62,000 nt of DNA from Chrysomallon squamiferum. Taxonomy: Eukaryota > Mollusca > Gastropoda > Neomphalida > Peltospiridae. A program made the position numbers and the translations under genes. This document shows positions 1 to 10,319 of this stretch, one piece after another. The stretch spans positions 8,418,780 through 8,480,779 of the forward strand of contig CM022672.1 in assembly GCA_012295275.1 (NCBI GenBank). The letters run 5' to 3'. The notes beneath the pieces were generated by a model. It ran no database searches. It was not told the DNA's origin and was given only the letters and a program-made list of their open reading frames with translations. How positions within the stretch are numbered: position 1 is the stretch's first letter; the number at the start of each line of letters is the position of its first letter.

Positions 1-280
<280 letters not shown>

Positions 281-360
281 GGTGTATTATAGTTAACATA
301 GATTATTATCCAGTAACAACTGTTGCTAAATTAAAATGGTAAAATAACGTGTGTTTCGTT

Positions 361-850
361 TGTTATTTTAGTGACCAGAACGGCGTGACCCGAGTGACCA
401 GTCTTCATTTAAGAGTTGTATTTAATGACTGTTGGCGTGTGATTACTCGACCTGTGATTGGTCTTCAACTCGAATTTCAACCATTTAGTTTGCTGCCATC
501 CTAATTAGAAACCCTACTCACGTTCTGTTGGAGAACTTCGATGAACCCCGACCTAATGCGTGCCAAATGAATGCCCTTGTTGCGCCAGTAGGAACCGGCC
601 AAATGACATTAGAGACGAAATTCTGCCATTTGAAGTCGTGCCGTCATTTCTGGATGCTTGTGTTGGCGAGCGATTTGAGTGTGAAACTCCAAAGAAGCTC
701 TTCATCCCACTGTTCAATTAATTGACGTCTCTCGGCAGAAACTGATCAGCCGCACAATCAACCTGATTGTTGTGGAATTTTTAGAATTTTCGTTTCGCCT
801 CGCTGACCGTTTGGAGCCATGATCGTTATAGGACTCTGAAGAGCAATGAA
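361..850. other. GC-richer unique island, candidate conserved non-coding element
   Basis: Base composition rises sharply compared with the flanking AT-rich repeats, and the stretch has no simple repeat. It carries homeodomain-like TAATTAG (about 503-509) and a 7-bp inverted repeat, ACAATCA-acc-TGATTGT at 754-770, which resembles facing Sox-type sites. A 65-codon plus-strand frame at 528-725 has no recognisable domain. Function as a regulatory element is inference from composition and motif content only. Confidence 0.35.
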
Positions 851-1505
851 TTTACATCTTTCTCTCCCTTTCTGAGATCTTTGATAAGTCCAGTTTTCTT
901 TCTGCGCAAACGTATCTCTCTATAAAGCATTTTTTAACGTTTTTGAGATATGTATCAAAGTGAGTTTAACCTAATTTGTATTATTACTGATACTGAGATT
1001 TGATATACAGAAATAGAAATAATTGATCATCTTAAACCATCACTGACTGACGGGATCAGAGATAAATCTAGAGAACTAGAGGTCACAGGATCAGTCGTCT
1101 TAAGTGCGCTCGTGTCTGTGTTTCCCGATTCTCTCAGTTCTCTGCGACTCGTGTCCGAAAAACTCCAACACTTGTAGTGTTCTGTCTTTGTTGGTAAATA
1201 TAAAACAACCTTGCTGCTAATTGGTAACAGTAAGTCACATTATTGCTGCAGAAGGTGTCGCCTCTCACCGTAATTACGAAACAGCTACTTTGACACCTAA
1301 CAGCCATTCATTTTAAGAGATTGACGAGAATGTCCTACATTAACTGATTTGTTTTCATTAGCGTTTGGCTATAAAAATGAAGAAAGATAAATTAAAAAAT
1401 CTGATGGCTGTTTATTGGGGTATACTAATGACAAAAATATTCTCACCTGTAATATATCCTCATTAGAGTCTAACAGCATTTTATTGACAACAACGTGGTA
1501 GAATT
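851..1505. other. Unique AT-rich DNA; inverted AGGTGTC/GACACCT pair
   Basis: No gene is visible. AGGTGTC at 1253-1259 and its exact reverse complement GACACCT at 1292-1298 flank a TAATTA at 1271-1276. T-box proteins bind AGGTGTGA-like half-sites and homeodomains bind TAATTA, so this could be a small binding-site cluster. Short sites like these also arise by chance. Confidence 0.25.
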
Positions 1506-1545
1506 GTTATTATTATTATTATTGTTATTGTTATTGTTGTTGTTG

Positions 1546-1595
<50 letters not shown>
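1506..1595. repeat. (TTA)n/(TTG)n array
   Basis: About 90 bp of TTA triplets with an internal block of TTG triplets. Confidence 0.95.
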
Positions 1596-3149
1596 TGTAG
1601 CAGTCAACCTCAGATGGTTACAATTATTATAGAAACTTTAGGTCAGCCCTTCCATTAACACATGAATATCTAATCTGCTTCGGTTGTCAACAGACTGATA
1701 TTAAAAAACATCAGAGACACAAGTAACTGCTTGACCTCGCTGTACAACATCCAGGATTATCATCTGTTAGTAAAGTAGTTTGTATCCTCGGCTGACTGTT
1801 CGATAGAAAGCCTAAACAAAGCTATAACAATTACGTCGTTGAACCGTCATTGTCTCCTGTCCCTGTTTCTGGTCAATGTGTCGAGCCTCTCGTGATTTAC
1901 AGTTTATTTTAATAAAAATAACCGAGACAGGATCTTTAGAAAACTTATTGCAGCCGGAAATCGTAGCAACAACTGCATCCATGTGACAAATGACATCATT
2001 AACATCATCATAATGCTTACAGCGACGATATTTTCTCTCCACGCAGCCGATATTGTCCATAAAGCCGAAGATAATTACACAATTATTTGAGAAGACGTTT
2101 TCTTTCATCCCGATATGAGGAGCTTTTATTTATTAATAAAGTGTTTTGACTCGGTACACCAACAACAACAGCCACGTCGGCCTTCAGTCTGCCTCGCCGC
2201 CTTTAACGTATTACTCGCCTTGTTTGTAAGGAAGGGTCAAGGCCGAGTGATAGATGTAAAGATACCGCACTGGTAGTTATTACAGTGAAGACTGTCTAAT
2301 AACTTCAGACACTGAACGTAATGAAAAAACCCACGAATAATCAGTCGTCAAGCTAAAACAATGAACTGGAAACAATAAATATACATTCTGCTCGACTGGA
2401 CGCGATTCAGAGTGAATATTAACTGTGTAGTGAGATCATTTGTTTCTGTCTCGGTTTGGCATAGTAATGACGTTTAATCATCTTTCTATGATTAAAAAAT
2501 CTTAGAGGCAGACGCTGAGTTATAAAACAGAAATGATGATACAAGATAAAACTATTCCACAAAAACAGATGTATCCAACGTACGTCAGGTACGACACGTG
2601 CCATGGAGTACACCTGAATAGTTACTGTTACCGTAAAGCTTTCTAGAAGATATTTGGTTCCGATATTTGGAAAGGGTCGCTGTTTGCCATAGGATGCATT
2701 TTCCGTAGACACACTGTCATGTCTTAACATACATTTCAGTATCAGTGTCATTATACTATTACTACTGAAATAAATGCCTGCTCTCTTACTCTCTTTTCCA
2801 TACCCATTCATGTAAATCCTTGACTCTCATACAGTGTTAAAAATAGTGCTATTGTTTTTTCAGCTGTGTTTATAACATTAATTTTAAAGATGTCAATAAA
2901 ATACAAACGTAATGAGCAAAACGGACAATTAAAATTTAATTTACTCTCACTTTATCAGTGAGATCTAGATCCGCGAAAGATATTCTAATATCACCTTGAC
3001 AACACGTTTCCCAGATTTCTAATGTATTAATCTTTTAAACTACTATAATCAGTAAAATCATATTACGTAAGGTTTTTAGGCAGCGATAAATTGGAATCAA
3101 TATTCGTTATGTTAGAACATTTCTTACGCAGGCTGATTTTGTAAATTAC
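1596..3149. other. Unique sequence, no supported gene
   Basis: Mixed-composition DNA without long repeats. 2160-2280 is GC-richer and holds an AAGGGTCAAGGCC stretch (2232-2244) that resembles a nuclear-receptor extended half-site. Minus-strand frames at 1812-2108 (98 codons) and 2419-2811 (130 codons) lack recognisable domains. A short poly-A run follows at 3150-3173. Confidence 0.5.
2419..2811 (-). other. Unassigned 130-codon open frame, probably fortuitous
   Basis: This is the longest frame in the window that is not built from simple repeats and not part of the transposon. The predicted product is basic at its C-terminus (RFFNHRKMIKRHYYAKPRQK), with no family signature, no signal peptide and no obvious membrane segment that I can defend. 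I see no promoter or splice context that would support it. In about 62 kb read in six frames, one frame of this length is not surprising. Confidence 0.1.
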
Positions 3150-3173
3150 AAAAAAAAAAAAAAAAAAAAAAAA

Positions 3174-3640
3174 TAAGTATCAAAAAATAAATGTTAAAAA
3201 AAGGATTTCTTTATCGATCTGAGGAATCGAACTCGCTTTCCTTGAGTTACTGTTGCTTCTGCAAAAGACGAAATATGAAAGATACGCTGTCTGTTGTTAC
3301 TCCGACGATGTAACGAGTTTACGCTCACCCACAGACACAGGATTTAATTAAATAACTTGGATATGAAATAGAAGACGATAAAATAACCACGTTTAATAAA
3401 ATTATTAATTGTCTCAGTCGATATTCATTAGTTTGGCCGTTAGCTACCGGTCATCGTTAATTTAAATACGTTGCTTCCCGCAAGGCTCACCTAAATTGAA
3501 ACAAAAGAAAAATAGTTTTATTTCGAGGAATTTAAACACAGAACTGTGGTAAGATAATATTGTTAAACCCAGTGAATATAATGTCGTTACTAATAGCGTC
3601 ACAGATCCTGTCTCGGTTATTGGTTATTACTCACACACTG
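3174..3640. other. Unique DNA with an isolated Pol III B-box-like site
   Basis: The minus strand reads AGTTCGATTCC across 3223-3233, close to the tRNA/SINE B box (GGTTCGANTCC). No A box sits at the expected distance, so at most this is a fragment of a tRNA-derived SINE. The rest is plain AT-rich sequence. Confidence 0.25.
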
Positions 3641-3685
<45 letters not shown>

Positions 3686-3741
3686 AAAATACATTTATAC
3701 TGATGAACAGACACAGATACAGAGAAAGAAAGATAGATACA

Positions 3742-3795
<54 letters not shown>
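3641..3795. repeat. Compound (CA)n - (GA)n microsatellite
   Basis: CA dinucleotides run over 3641-3680. An A-rich and GATA-like linker follows, then GA dinucleotides at 3746-3795. Confidence 0.95.
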
Positions 3796-3798
<3 letters not shown>

Positions 3799-4260
3799 AG
3801 ACAGAGAGAAATTAATTTATATCTCATGATACTTTGCTTTAAAAATGTTTTAAGATACACTTAAGTCAGTGTTCATTCTTATCTTTATGACGACAAATTT
3901 TTGAGACTGAATATTTTTGAATAAAAATAAAAATAAAAATAGTAATAATATTTAAAACAAAACAAGAAAAAAAAAATATTGGAAAAAAAAAAAAAAAAAA
4001 AAAAAATAAATAAATGAAAATAACTTCAGGAAGATAATTTTTCACCGCTTTTATTATAATACACAGTGTATTGACACAGTGAATTCGCTTTCGTCATACT
4101 GTTTAAAATGTCATCTAAGGGTTTATATAATTTTACTACAATTATCTGCATAAGAAAAGACCAAAACATGAAATAAAAAGACCTGAAAAATAAATACTGA
4201 AACTAAAATCTAAAATTCAAAGACAGTGGCCTTGAAAGAGAGATTATAGACCTACATGAC
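3796..4260. other. A-rich DNA, poly-A run, no gene seen
   Basis: AT-rich sequence with AAAAT repeats near 3922-3940 and a poly-A run near 3980-4006. Confidence 0.6.
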
Positions 4261-4722
4261 AGTGAAATGCCGAGATATGAAATTGAAACCTAGAGATAAA
4301 AAATAAAACACAGAGATATAATATAAAGCTATAAAAGTAAACACAGAGATATAAAATTGAAACAGATATGTGAATGTGTAACATAAAGATATAAAAGTGA
4401 AGTAGAGATATAAAAGTGAATCAGATATATAAGAGTAACATAAAGATTTAAAGTGAAACAAATATATCAAATTGAAATAGATATATATGTGTAACATAAA
4501 TATATAAAAGTGAAACAAGGATATCAAACTGAAACTGATATATATAAGTGTAACATAAAGATATATAAAGTAACATAAAGATAAAAAATGAAACACAGAG
4601 ATATACAATTGAAAGAGATGTATAACTGTAACATCATAAAGATATGAAAGTGAAACACAGAGATATAAAAATGAAACAAAGATAAACAAGCTGAAACGTA
4701 GAGATATAAAGGTGAAACACAA
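4261..4722. repeat. AT-rich minisatellite, ~20-bp imperfect unit
   Basis: Roughly twenty imperfect copies of a unit close to GATATAAAAGTGAAACACAGA, with point and small length variants. The strand bias is strong: A and G on plus, T and C on minus. The Phe/Tyr/Leu/Ser-rich minus-strand frame of 156 codons here is only the repeat in translation. Confidence 0.85.
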
Positions 4723-6143
4723 ATTAGACTAATTAATACTCGTTGACCTAAAACATTTTTTTTTTTTTCACTAACGCTTGATGAAATGACATCATTGTGG
4801 TTTCTCTGTCTGCCAAACTTGTTAGTTTTCTTCCAGTCTGTACCAATATTTCCTGGAACCCACAGTCGTAAAGACAAGCAGACCGTTATTTTCCTAAACG
4901 TACACATAGCGAAACCATAACAATGGGAATGAAATTTTCCGCATCAGGTATTTATTAATTAAATGCATAAAAATATTCATTCGAGCGTTTATGCCATATT
5001 TACTTCGTTAAGATGTGTTATAAGCTTACCATTGTCGTCTAGCGACAGAAATAGAACGGAAAAGGAAAAGAAGTGGAGAAAAAAAAAGATGAGAAAACGG
5101 ATTGAGAATATAAAACAGAAAGACAGAAAGAAAAAATTATTAAAAACAAAAGTTACGAAGAAAATGTCTGATGTTTAATGTAGACTTAAGACTTTCTTCA
5201 GGAAATGTAACAGTAATTAAAATATTAATGCATATATTTTTTTTTTAATTGCTGGTTATATATATATAAAACATACAGCGGGATGAACCATGCGCGTACA
5301 CATTCACGTAGATTATAGAGATGAAAAACTGATGGTGAGATATGTGAAAAACCTCAGATAGATATCCATGTGGTTAGCTAGGTACGTAGACAAATAGGTG
5401 AATATATCGAGACGGTGAGAAGAAACAGAGGAAGAGAGCGACAAGAGGAAAGAAATAAAAACTAGGAGAGAAAATGAAAAAGAAAGAAGGAGAGAAAAAG
5501 AGAAAGATTAACGCAAAAACTAAGGTGTAAACGAAAGATTTAAAGTTTAAATGGAATTTGGTACTGTTAATGGTACTGAATAAATACTCTTCAGTTATGC
5601 ATTTTCAAAAGCGGCAATACTAATTTAGACTAATAAACTTGACGTAAACTCGTTATTTCATGCCGATCACGTAGTTACATATACACGAGAGAGAGAAAAA
5701 AAAAAAAAAAAAGGAAGAAAAAATTCCGTCATCTTAGGTTTCATTATTTTGGCTTGATCAATATAAAACCGAGTCAGGCAAGGTAAAGACGCAATCATAG
5801 GCCGCCGTTAGTTGTAACGATTTTTCTTGTCTTGGAAAGCTTGACGTTTCTTTATACAAAGCCAAAACCAGATTGCAACTGGGGATCTGAACGTATAGTT
5901 CGCAGATTCTTTGCTTGGGTGTGGTAATAGCCTATATGGTCTCCGTAAGTTATTTTAGAATTTCAATCTGTCTTTCTACATGCTCAGTAAAATCAGAAAA
6001 ACGAGCTTGCTGTCAGTAAAATCGTTTCATTAAAGACAGATTTTAAAAAACTGGAATGCAACGTAGATTAATTTAAATAAAAGAGTCCTTGGTGACAATA
6101 ATGAGAACTACTGAAATAATGATATACATGTACACACCCAGAG
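4723..6143. other. Unique AT-rich DNA with purine-rich stretches
   Basis: AAAAG-rich sequence at 5050-5170 and 5405-5510, a (TA)n run near 5258-5268 and GA plus poly-A at 5685-5712. 5750-5960 is less biased and could be unique ancestral sequence. No coding signal. Confidence 0.5.
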
Positions 6144-6694
6144 CAGTCGCCCCTTCGACTTTTGCTTTGAGTTACGAGGGGGAAATCCGAGTTACGAGCG
6201 AGCTTCAGATACGCCGCTGCAAGTTGGCGCAACGAACAATATAAATCCGCGTCTCCCTCGTTTACTTCACGTGGTTACCTCGCTGCGGAAGTATCTCTGT
6301 TGGGTTGTGCTCTTTTTTATGCAGTATTTTGCCTAATTTCTTTTTTCTGACCATGGATGCTAAGAAAGTTAGTGCAAAGGACAGTGCTGAGAAGAAGAAG
6401 CGGATGATGTCCATTGAATTAAAGCTTGAAATCAGAGAAAAACATGAGAGAGGTGTGCATGTAGTCGACTTGGCTAGGCAGTACAAGCGTAGTGCTTCTA
6501 CGATATGTACCACACTGAAGCTCAAGGAGTCGACAAAGGCTGTAACTCCAGCCAAAGGCGTTAAAACAGTTTGTCTGATCTCCAAGATAAATACACTTTA
6601 CAAAACCAATTTATTTCTTTACATTCTCTTTTATTTTGTTTTTATACAATATCTGTCATTTATAAATACATTTTTCTTATTTAAAAACACGTTA

Positions 6695-6738
<44 letters not shown>

Positions 6739-6823
6739 TGGTTTTTAGGTGGGCTGGAACGAATTAATGGCATCTCAATTAATTTCAGTTGGGAAATTGA
6801 TTTGATATACGAACTCGGTCGAG
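6144..6823 (+). mobile_element. Tigger-like (pogo/Tc1-mariner superfamily) element with internal deletion
   Basis: The left end reads CAGTCGCCCCTTCGACTT at 6144, then repeated GAGTTACGAG motifs, as in Tigger terminal inverted repeats. A start codon at 6353 opens the transposase N-terminus. After about 73 codons the sequence jumps into what looks like the element's 3' non-coding region, so most of the transposase, including the catalytic DDD core, is absent. The right end contains GGGCTGGAACGAATTAATGG and ACGAACTCGGTC, typical Tigger 3' sequence, but the last bases of the terminal repeat are missing and the element runs into a GATA array. A 40-nt poly-A (6696-6735) lies inside. It is therefore a non-autonomous, dead copy. 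Superfamily assignment is from recalled family features, not a database search. Confidence 0.75.
6353..6571 (+). pseudogene. Truncated Tigger/CENP-B-type transposase N-terminus
   Basis: About 73 codons from the ATG at 6353 encode a lysine-rich start (KKVSAKDSAEKKKRMMS) followed by a helix-turn-helix: residues about 19-57 include IELKLEIREKHERGVHVVDL and then ARQYKRSASTICTTLK. This pattern matches the CENP-B/Tigger N-terminal DNA-binding domain, which in intact elements recognises the terminal repeats. The frame stays open another 59 codons to a stop at 6748, but that part is 3' non-coding sequence plus poly-lysine from the poly-A run. The second DNA-binding domain and the DDE/DDD catalytic domain are absent. 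An upstream in-frame ATG at 6305 exists; 6353 is preferred because homology-like sequence begins there. If transcribed, it could only give a DNA-binding fragment. Confidence 0.7.
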
Positions 6824-6872
6824 AGAGATAGATAGATAGATAGATAAATAAATAGATATATAGATATATATA
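6824..6872. repeat. (GATA)n/(AAAT)n microsatellite at the right edge of the Tigger copy
   Basis: GATA units grade into AAAT and TATA units. The array lies exactly between the broken end of the Tigger element and the next repeat. Confidence 0.85.
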
Positions 6873-6874
6873 TT

Positions 6875-7117
6875 TATTCGTTTTTCTTACATATCCGTCT
6901 TCTGCAAATAAGAACGCTGAGGGACCATTAGCTAAATTTATTGTTTTATCCATCTCCTTAGATTTTTTCTTCTAGTATTAAAATATCTCCTTCATACTGT
7001 CTTTGCTGTTATCCTTCTTCTTTCTGTTTTTCTTCATCCTTTTCTCCCCTCCTCTTCTTCTTTCATCTCTTTCACCGTCAATCATTTCTGTTTCGTCATC
7101 ATCTGCTTCGTCTTCAT
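6875..7117 (-). repeat. Unidentified ~240-bp dispersed repeat, copy A
   Basis: Read on the minus strand this aligns over its whole length with 8339-8590 on the plus strand, by eye at roughly 80-85% identity. Reading from 7117 leftward it encodes an acidic then basic stretch (NEDEADDDETEMIDGERDER...) ending KEIF and a TAA. After 9 further codons it has a second in-frame segment, MDKTINLANGPSAFLFAEDGYVRK. The two copies diverge abruptly at the 7117 end and fade into TA-rich DNA at the 6875 end. Nature unknown: a SINE-like or MITE-like family, or duplicated pieces of a gene's 3' end. Confidence 0.7.
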
Positions 7118-7779
7118 TTTAATATAATATGACTTATGTGTTAATTCACGTTATTCTTTTTTTTTTTTTAATTTCCATATTTTTGCCCTGATGGGTAATT
7201 TCCATTAAGTTATCTCGCGGGAAGCTGTCACAAAGTGCAAGGGTTTTCGCTTTTTTGATGACCTCAGAAATGATGTTGGTAAATAGAAATTAGAAAATTG
7301 AAAAAAAAAAAAAAAAAAAAAATAGGAAAGAAAGAAAAGGATTATTTACGAGATAGTTAGAGGGTATGATAAACACTGAGCAGAGAAATTACCGGACAAA
7401 GAAAGCTTTTTAAATTTAAAAAAAATATATTTATTATTGAAAATATAGTCAAGTGAAAACAAATTAGTACTGAATCTAAAACTGCGATATTAGTAGTTAC
7501 ACAATCAACAGATCAGCAGTACAAAACGTGTGAATATGAAAGTAGTGATTATAATTTATGTGAAGATTTGTGTGTAAATTTGTGTCATATTTACATGTTT
7601 GAGTCGTACTTACAATATCAAGGATTTTTATAAATAATATTTTTAAACTTAGCCTTAAATGTCTGTCTTCAGTCCTTATTTATATTTATTTCTGAACAAA
7701 TCAAAAACGAAAGGTAACGATCGAAACTAGAACAATTCTCGAAGATAACGGCGTCGGAAATTTAAACGTCGATTTTCCC
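7118..7779. other. AT-rich unique DNA, no gene seen
   Basis: Contains a T-run near 7157-7170, a poly-A run at about 7301-7322 and long A/T-biased tracts. Confidence 0.6.
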
Positions 7780-8030
7780 GTCTGCTCATTATTGCAACAT
7801 TTGTCTGCTTCTTTCTGATATATTAATTTGTAATTTGAATCTACATACAGATACAAAAAAATCTAAAAAATCCACGTGACAATATTTATATACGACGGGA
7901 TTGCAAACGGAGATTTCGTACGGTGACATTAATGTCTTTAAAAGACATTCTTCAAAGCTGCCCTTTGACAAACGACGCATGTTGGCTCTGGCTGCAATTC
8001 CATCCATTAAACTAATGTTGCTTTTACTCT
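7780..8030. other. GC-richer unique island with nested palindromes
   Basis: Inside AT-rich surroundings this stretch has a perfect inverted repeat AATGTCTTTAAAAGACATT at 7931-7949, overlapping the palindrome ACATTAATGT at 7927-7936. Immediately after come facing TCF/LEF-like sites, TCAAAG (7952-7957) and CTTTGA (7963-7968), five bases apart. The clustering of symmetric sites is unusual for random AT-rich DNA. Enhancer function is inference. Confidence 0.35.
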
Positions 8031-8338
8031 TGAAGATCTAATAAATCACAGACAATGGATTTTATTCCCGTCTTGATCAATGCAAAACTTTATACACCCG
8101 GCGTGGCTTCACCAGGGATCCGACGTTGGTGTGTGAATTTAGAATTGTCTTGAGATTTTATGTTACATCTGTTAAATCGCCAATAGTGAAAAAGAAAAGA
8201 TGGTGAACAATAAGAGAAATGTGAGAGAAAAAAAAAAAAAATGTATGAAATAGAAAAAGATGATGAAGCAAAAAAGAACAATAATAAGAGACGGGTTACA
8301 AGATGACGAAGAAAGGTAACAGAAATGTAAGAAAAGAA
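8031..8338. other. Purine-rich unique DNA
   Basis: 8186-8338 is A/G-rich on plus with an A-run at 8229-8241. The Phe/Ser/Leu-rich minus-strand frames across 8090-8651 reflect this purine bias and are not supported as genes. Confidence 0.5.
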
Positions 8339-8590
8339 AATGAAGACGAAGCAGATGATGACGAAACAGAAATGATTGACGGCGAAAGATATGAAAGAAG
8401 AAGAGGAAAGGAGAAAAGGAAGAAAAACAGAAAGAATAAGGATAACAGTAACGACAACACAAAAGAAACATTTTAATATTAGAAGAAAAAAACCTGAAGG
8501 GGATGGACAAAACAATAAATTTAGCTAATGATCCATCTGCGTGCTTGTTTGCAGAAGACGAATATGTAAGAAAAAACGAATATATATATT
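8339..8590 (+). repeat. Unidentified ~240-bp dispersed repeat, copy B
   Basis: Partner of 6875-7117 in opposite orientation about 1.2 kb away. It encodes NEDEADDDETEMIDGERYER... and ends at a TAA in the same position as copy A. A 3-base gap relative to copy A leaves the frame intact. Downstream, MDKTINLANDPSACLFAEDEYVRK at about 8504-8578 is preserved, with four of seven base differences from copy A being synonymous third-position changes. The right end runs into TA-rich sequence, as in copy A. Confidence 0.7.
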
Positions 8591-8734
8591 CCGGATTTCT
8601 GGATAATTGGTCCGGTACCTGTTTATATATATAAACGAAATTGGAATACATTTTAATACCAACTGTTGTTAAGTCTAAGACATTTCGTAAATTACATTAC
8701 GGCGATGACATAAAGGATAAACAGTACATCGAGG

Positions 8735-8797
8735 ACAACTGAACCTGCGATCTGAGACACCTGAGTCCTGTGTTAATCACTGAGATATAGTTTTATA
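8735..8797 (-). mobile_element. Degenerate tRNA-derived SINE head
   Basis: The minus strand shows an A-box-like TATCTCAGTGA (8777-8787) and, 31 bases on, a B-box-like GGTTCAGTTGT (8735-8745). This is the internal Pol III promoter spacing of tRNA-derived SINEs. Both boxes carry mismatches and no tRNA fold is intact. Element boundaries are not visible. Confidence 0.45.
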
Positions 8798-8842
8798 AAA
8801 ATCAGCACGATTTATAATAATACATTTGAAAAAAGTTTTAAA

Positions 8843-8846
<4 letters not shown>

Positions 8847-8905
<59 letters not shown>

Positions 8906-8970
8906 AAGAAGAAGAAGAAGAAGAAGAAAAAAGAAGAAGAAAAGAAAATAAATAAATAAATAAATAAAAC
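8847..8970. repeat. Compound (ATA)n-(GAA)n-(AAAT)n microsatellite
   Basis: ATA triplets (8847-8876) switch to GAA triplets (8877-8942) and then to AAAT units. Confidence 0.95.
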
Positions 8971-10246
8971 AAAATAAATAATGAAAAAGAAAAGAGACCA
9001 TAAATAAGAAAATCAAATAGAACAAACATAAAAAAAAAGTATAAGAAATTCAGACAAATACTGACGTTTAGTTTTTATTTATAAAAAGCTTTTTGACATA
9101 TCGATAACGTCTTAATTTTTTGGTCATGAGGTGAATCATAATTAGAAAGACATTTCTCATCTGTGAATTCTTTTACATACTGTAACTGACTCTTCTAATT
9201 TCATAATTTTAAATCGATAGTGACAAAAAATATACCGAGACAAATATCTTAAAACTGTAAACAGTCCATGGTTTAGACGCACCTTACGTATTTATTTTGT
9301 TTTATTTATTTTATTTTATTTTATTTTATTTTATTTTATTTTGTTTTTCTTTACTTTTTCTTTTTTTTTTCTTTTTCTTTTTAAGTGCGAATCAGGAAAA
9401 CATTTTCTAATTAATCGGAGACCGCAGGTGTTTTTTAAGAAAAAATTTTGTCACAGTGAGTTCACCCTAACCTCAACTTACGAAGACTAAAAAAATATAT
9501 TTTATTATCAAAATGTACGGTAAACAGTAATTAATCATTTTTGAAATATATAATAAAATACACTCAGAAAGAACACATTCTGTAAGTCAGTATCAATATT
9601 GAGTTCATGCTTAACGAAATTTATAACATTTTAACTGTTTCAGGGGAGGATCCCTGAAACACAAAAATAAATTATTTTTATCATTATTATTATTTTTTTC
9701 ACTAAATTATGAAGCTGTCTACTTTAAACAGTGAGTTACACTTAACATATTATTAATTAATTAATTAAAACTATTGCCTAAACCCTATAAATTAACAGTG
9801 TGAACAGTACAGTAATAAAAACGTTTTTAGCTGAACAAATCACTAAAGGTTTTACGTCCTCAGTGAACAAAAAAAAAAAAAAAAAAAAAAATCAGTACTC
9901 ATAAATCAGAATTCCGTAAGTCTCCGCAGGATTTTGTCCTGTGTACAGAATTCATTTATTATGTATTACCGATTAATAAAAAGCAGATTAGTCCGCGGTT
10001 TGAAAAATAATCATTTCTGTCTTCAGCAACGAAAGCTGGTCACGAGTCCGGGATATGAATTAAAATCTCTTTTCCGTTAATTTAATTTTTTTTTTTTTTA
10101 TTATGTTTTATGTATTCGATTTCTTTTTGATATCAACTGTAATCCACTTTTCTAATCTCCGCGATTATTATAGACGAAAATACAGAAATAGAATCATTAT
10201 CGTGACCAGATTTTTTCATAAAATTGTTGAAAAATATTTTTTATAA
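8971..10246. other. AT-rich DNA, no gene seen
   Basis: Includes a (TTTTA)n array at 9294-9345, a T/C-rich patch to 9382, a 10-bp hairpin at 9636-9661 and a poly-A run near 9869-9890. Nothing coding is recognisable. Confidence 0.6.
9636..9661. other. Perfect 10-bp hairpin
   Basis: TGTTTCAGGG (9636-9645) and CCCTGAAACA (9652-9661) form an exact stem with a 6-base loop. It is too short for a microRNA precursor and is not followed by a T-run. Function unknown. Confidence 0.6.
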
Positions 10247-10319
10247 TGTGTGTGTGTGTGTGTGTGTGTGTGGGGGGGGGGGTGTGATTATGTGTATAAT
10301 ATGTGTGTGTGTGTGTGTG
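10247..10319. repeat. (GT)n microsatellite with an internal G-run
   Basis: GT dinucleotides are interrupted by eleven G residues (10272-10282), then a second GT block follows. Confidence 0.95.

Noticed and set aside
4252-4907. Overlapping minus-strand frames of 156 and 127 codons
   Set aside because: They are translations of the ~20-bp AT-rich minisatellite; the residues are almost all Phe, Tyr, Leu, Ser and Ile with the repeat's periodicity.
8090-8651. Two membrane-protein-like minus frames rich in Phe, Leu and Ser
   Set aside because: They are the complement of purine-rich DNA, overlap each other in different phases, and cross copy B of the dispersed repeat.
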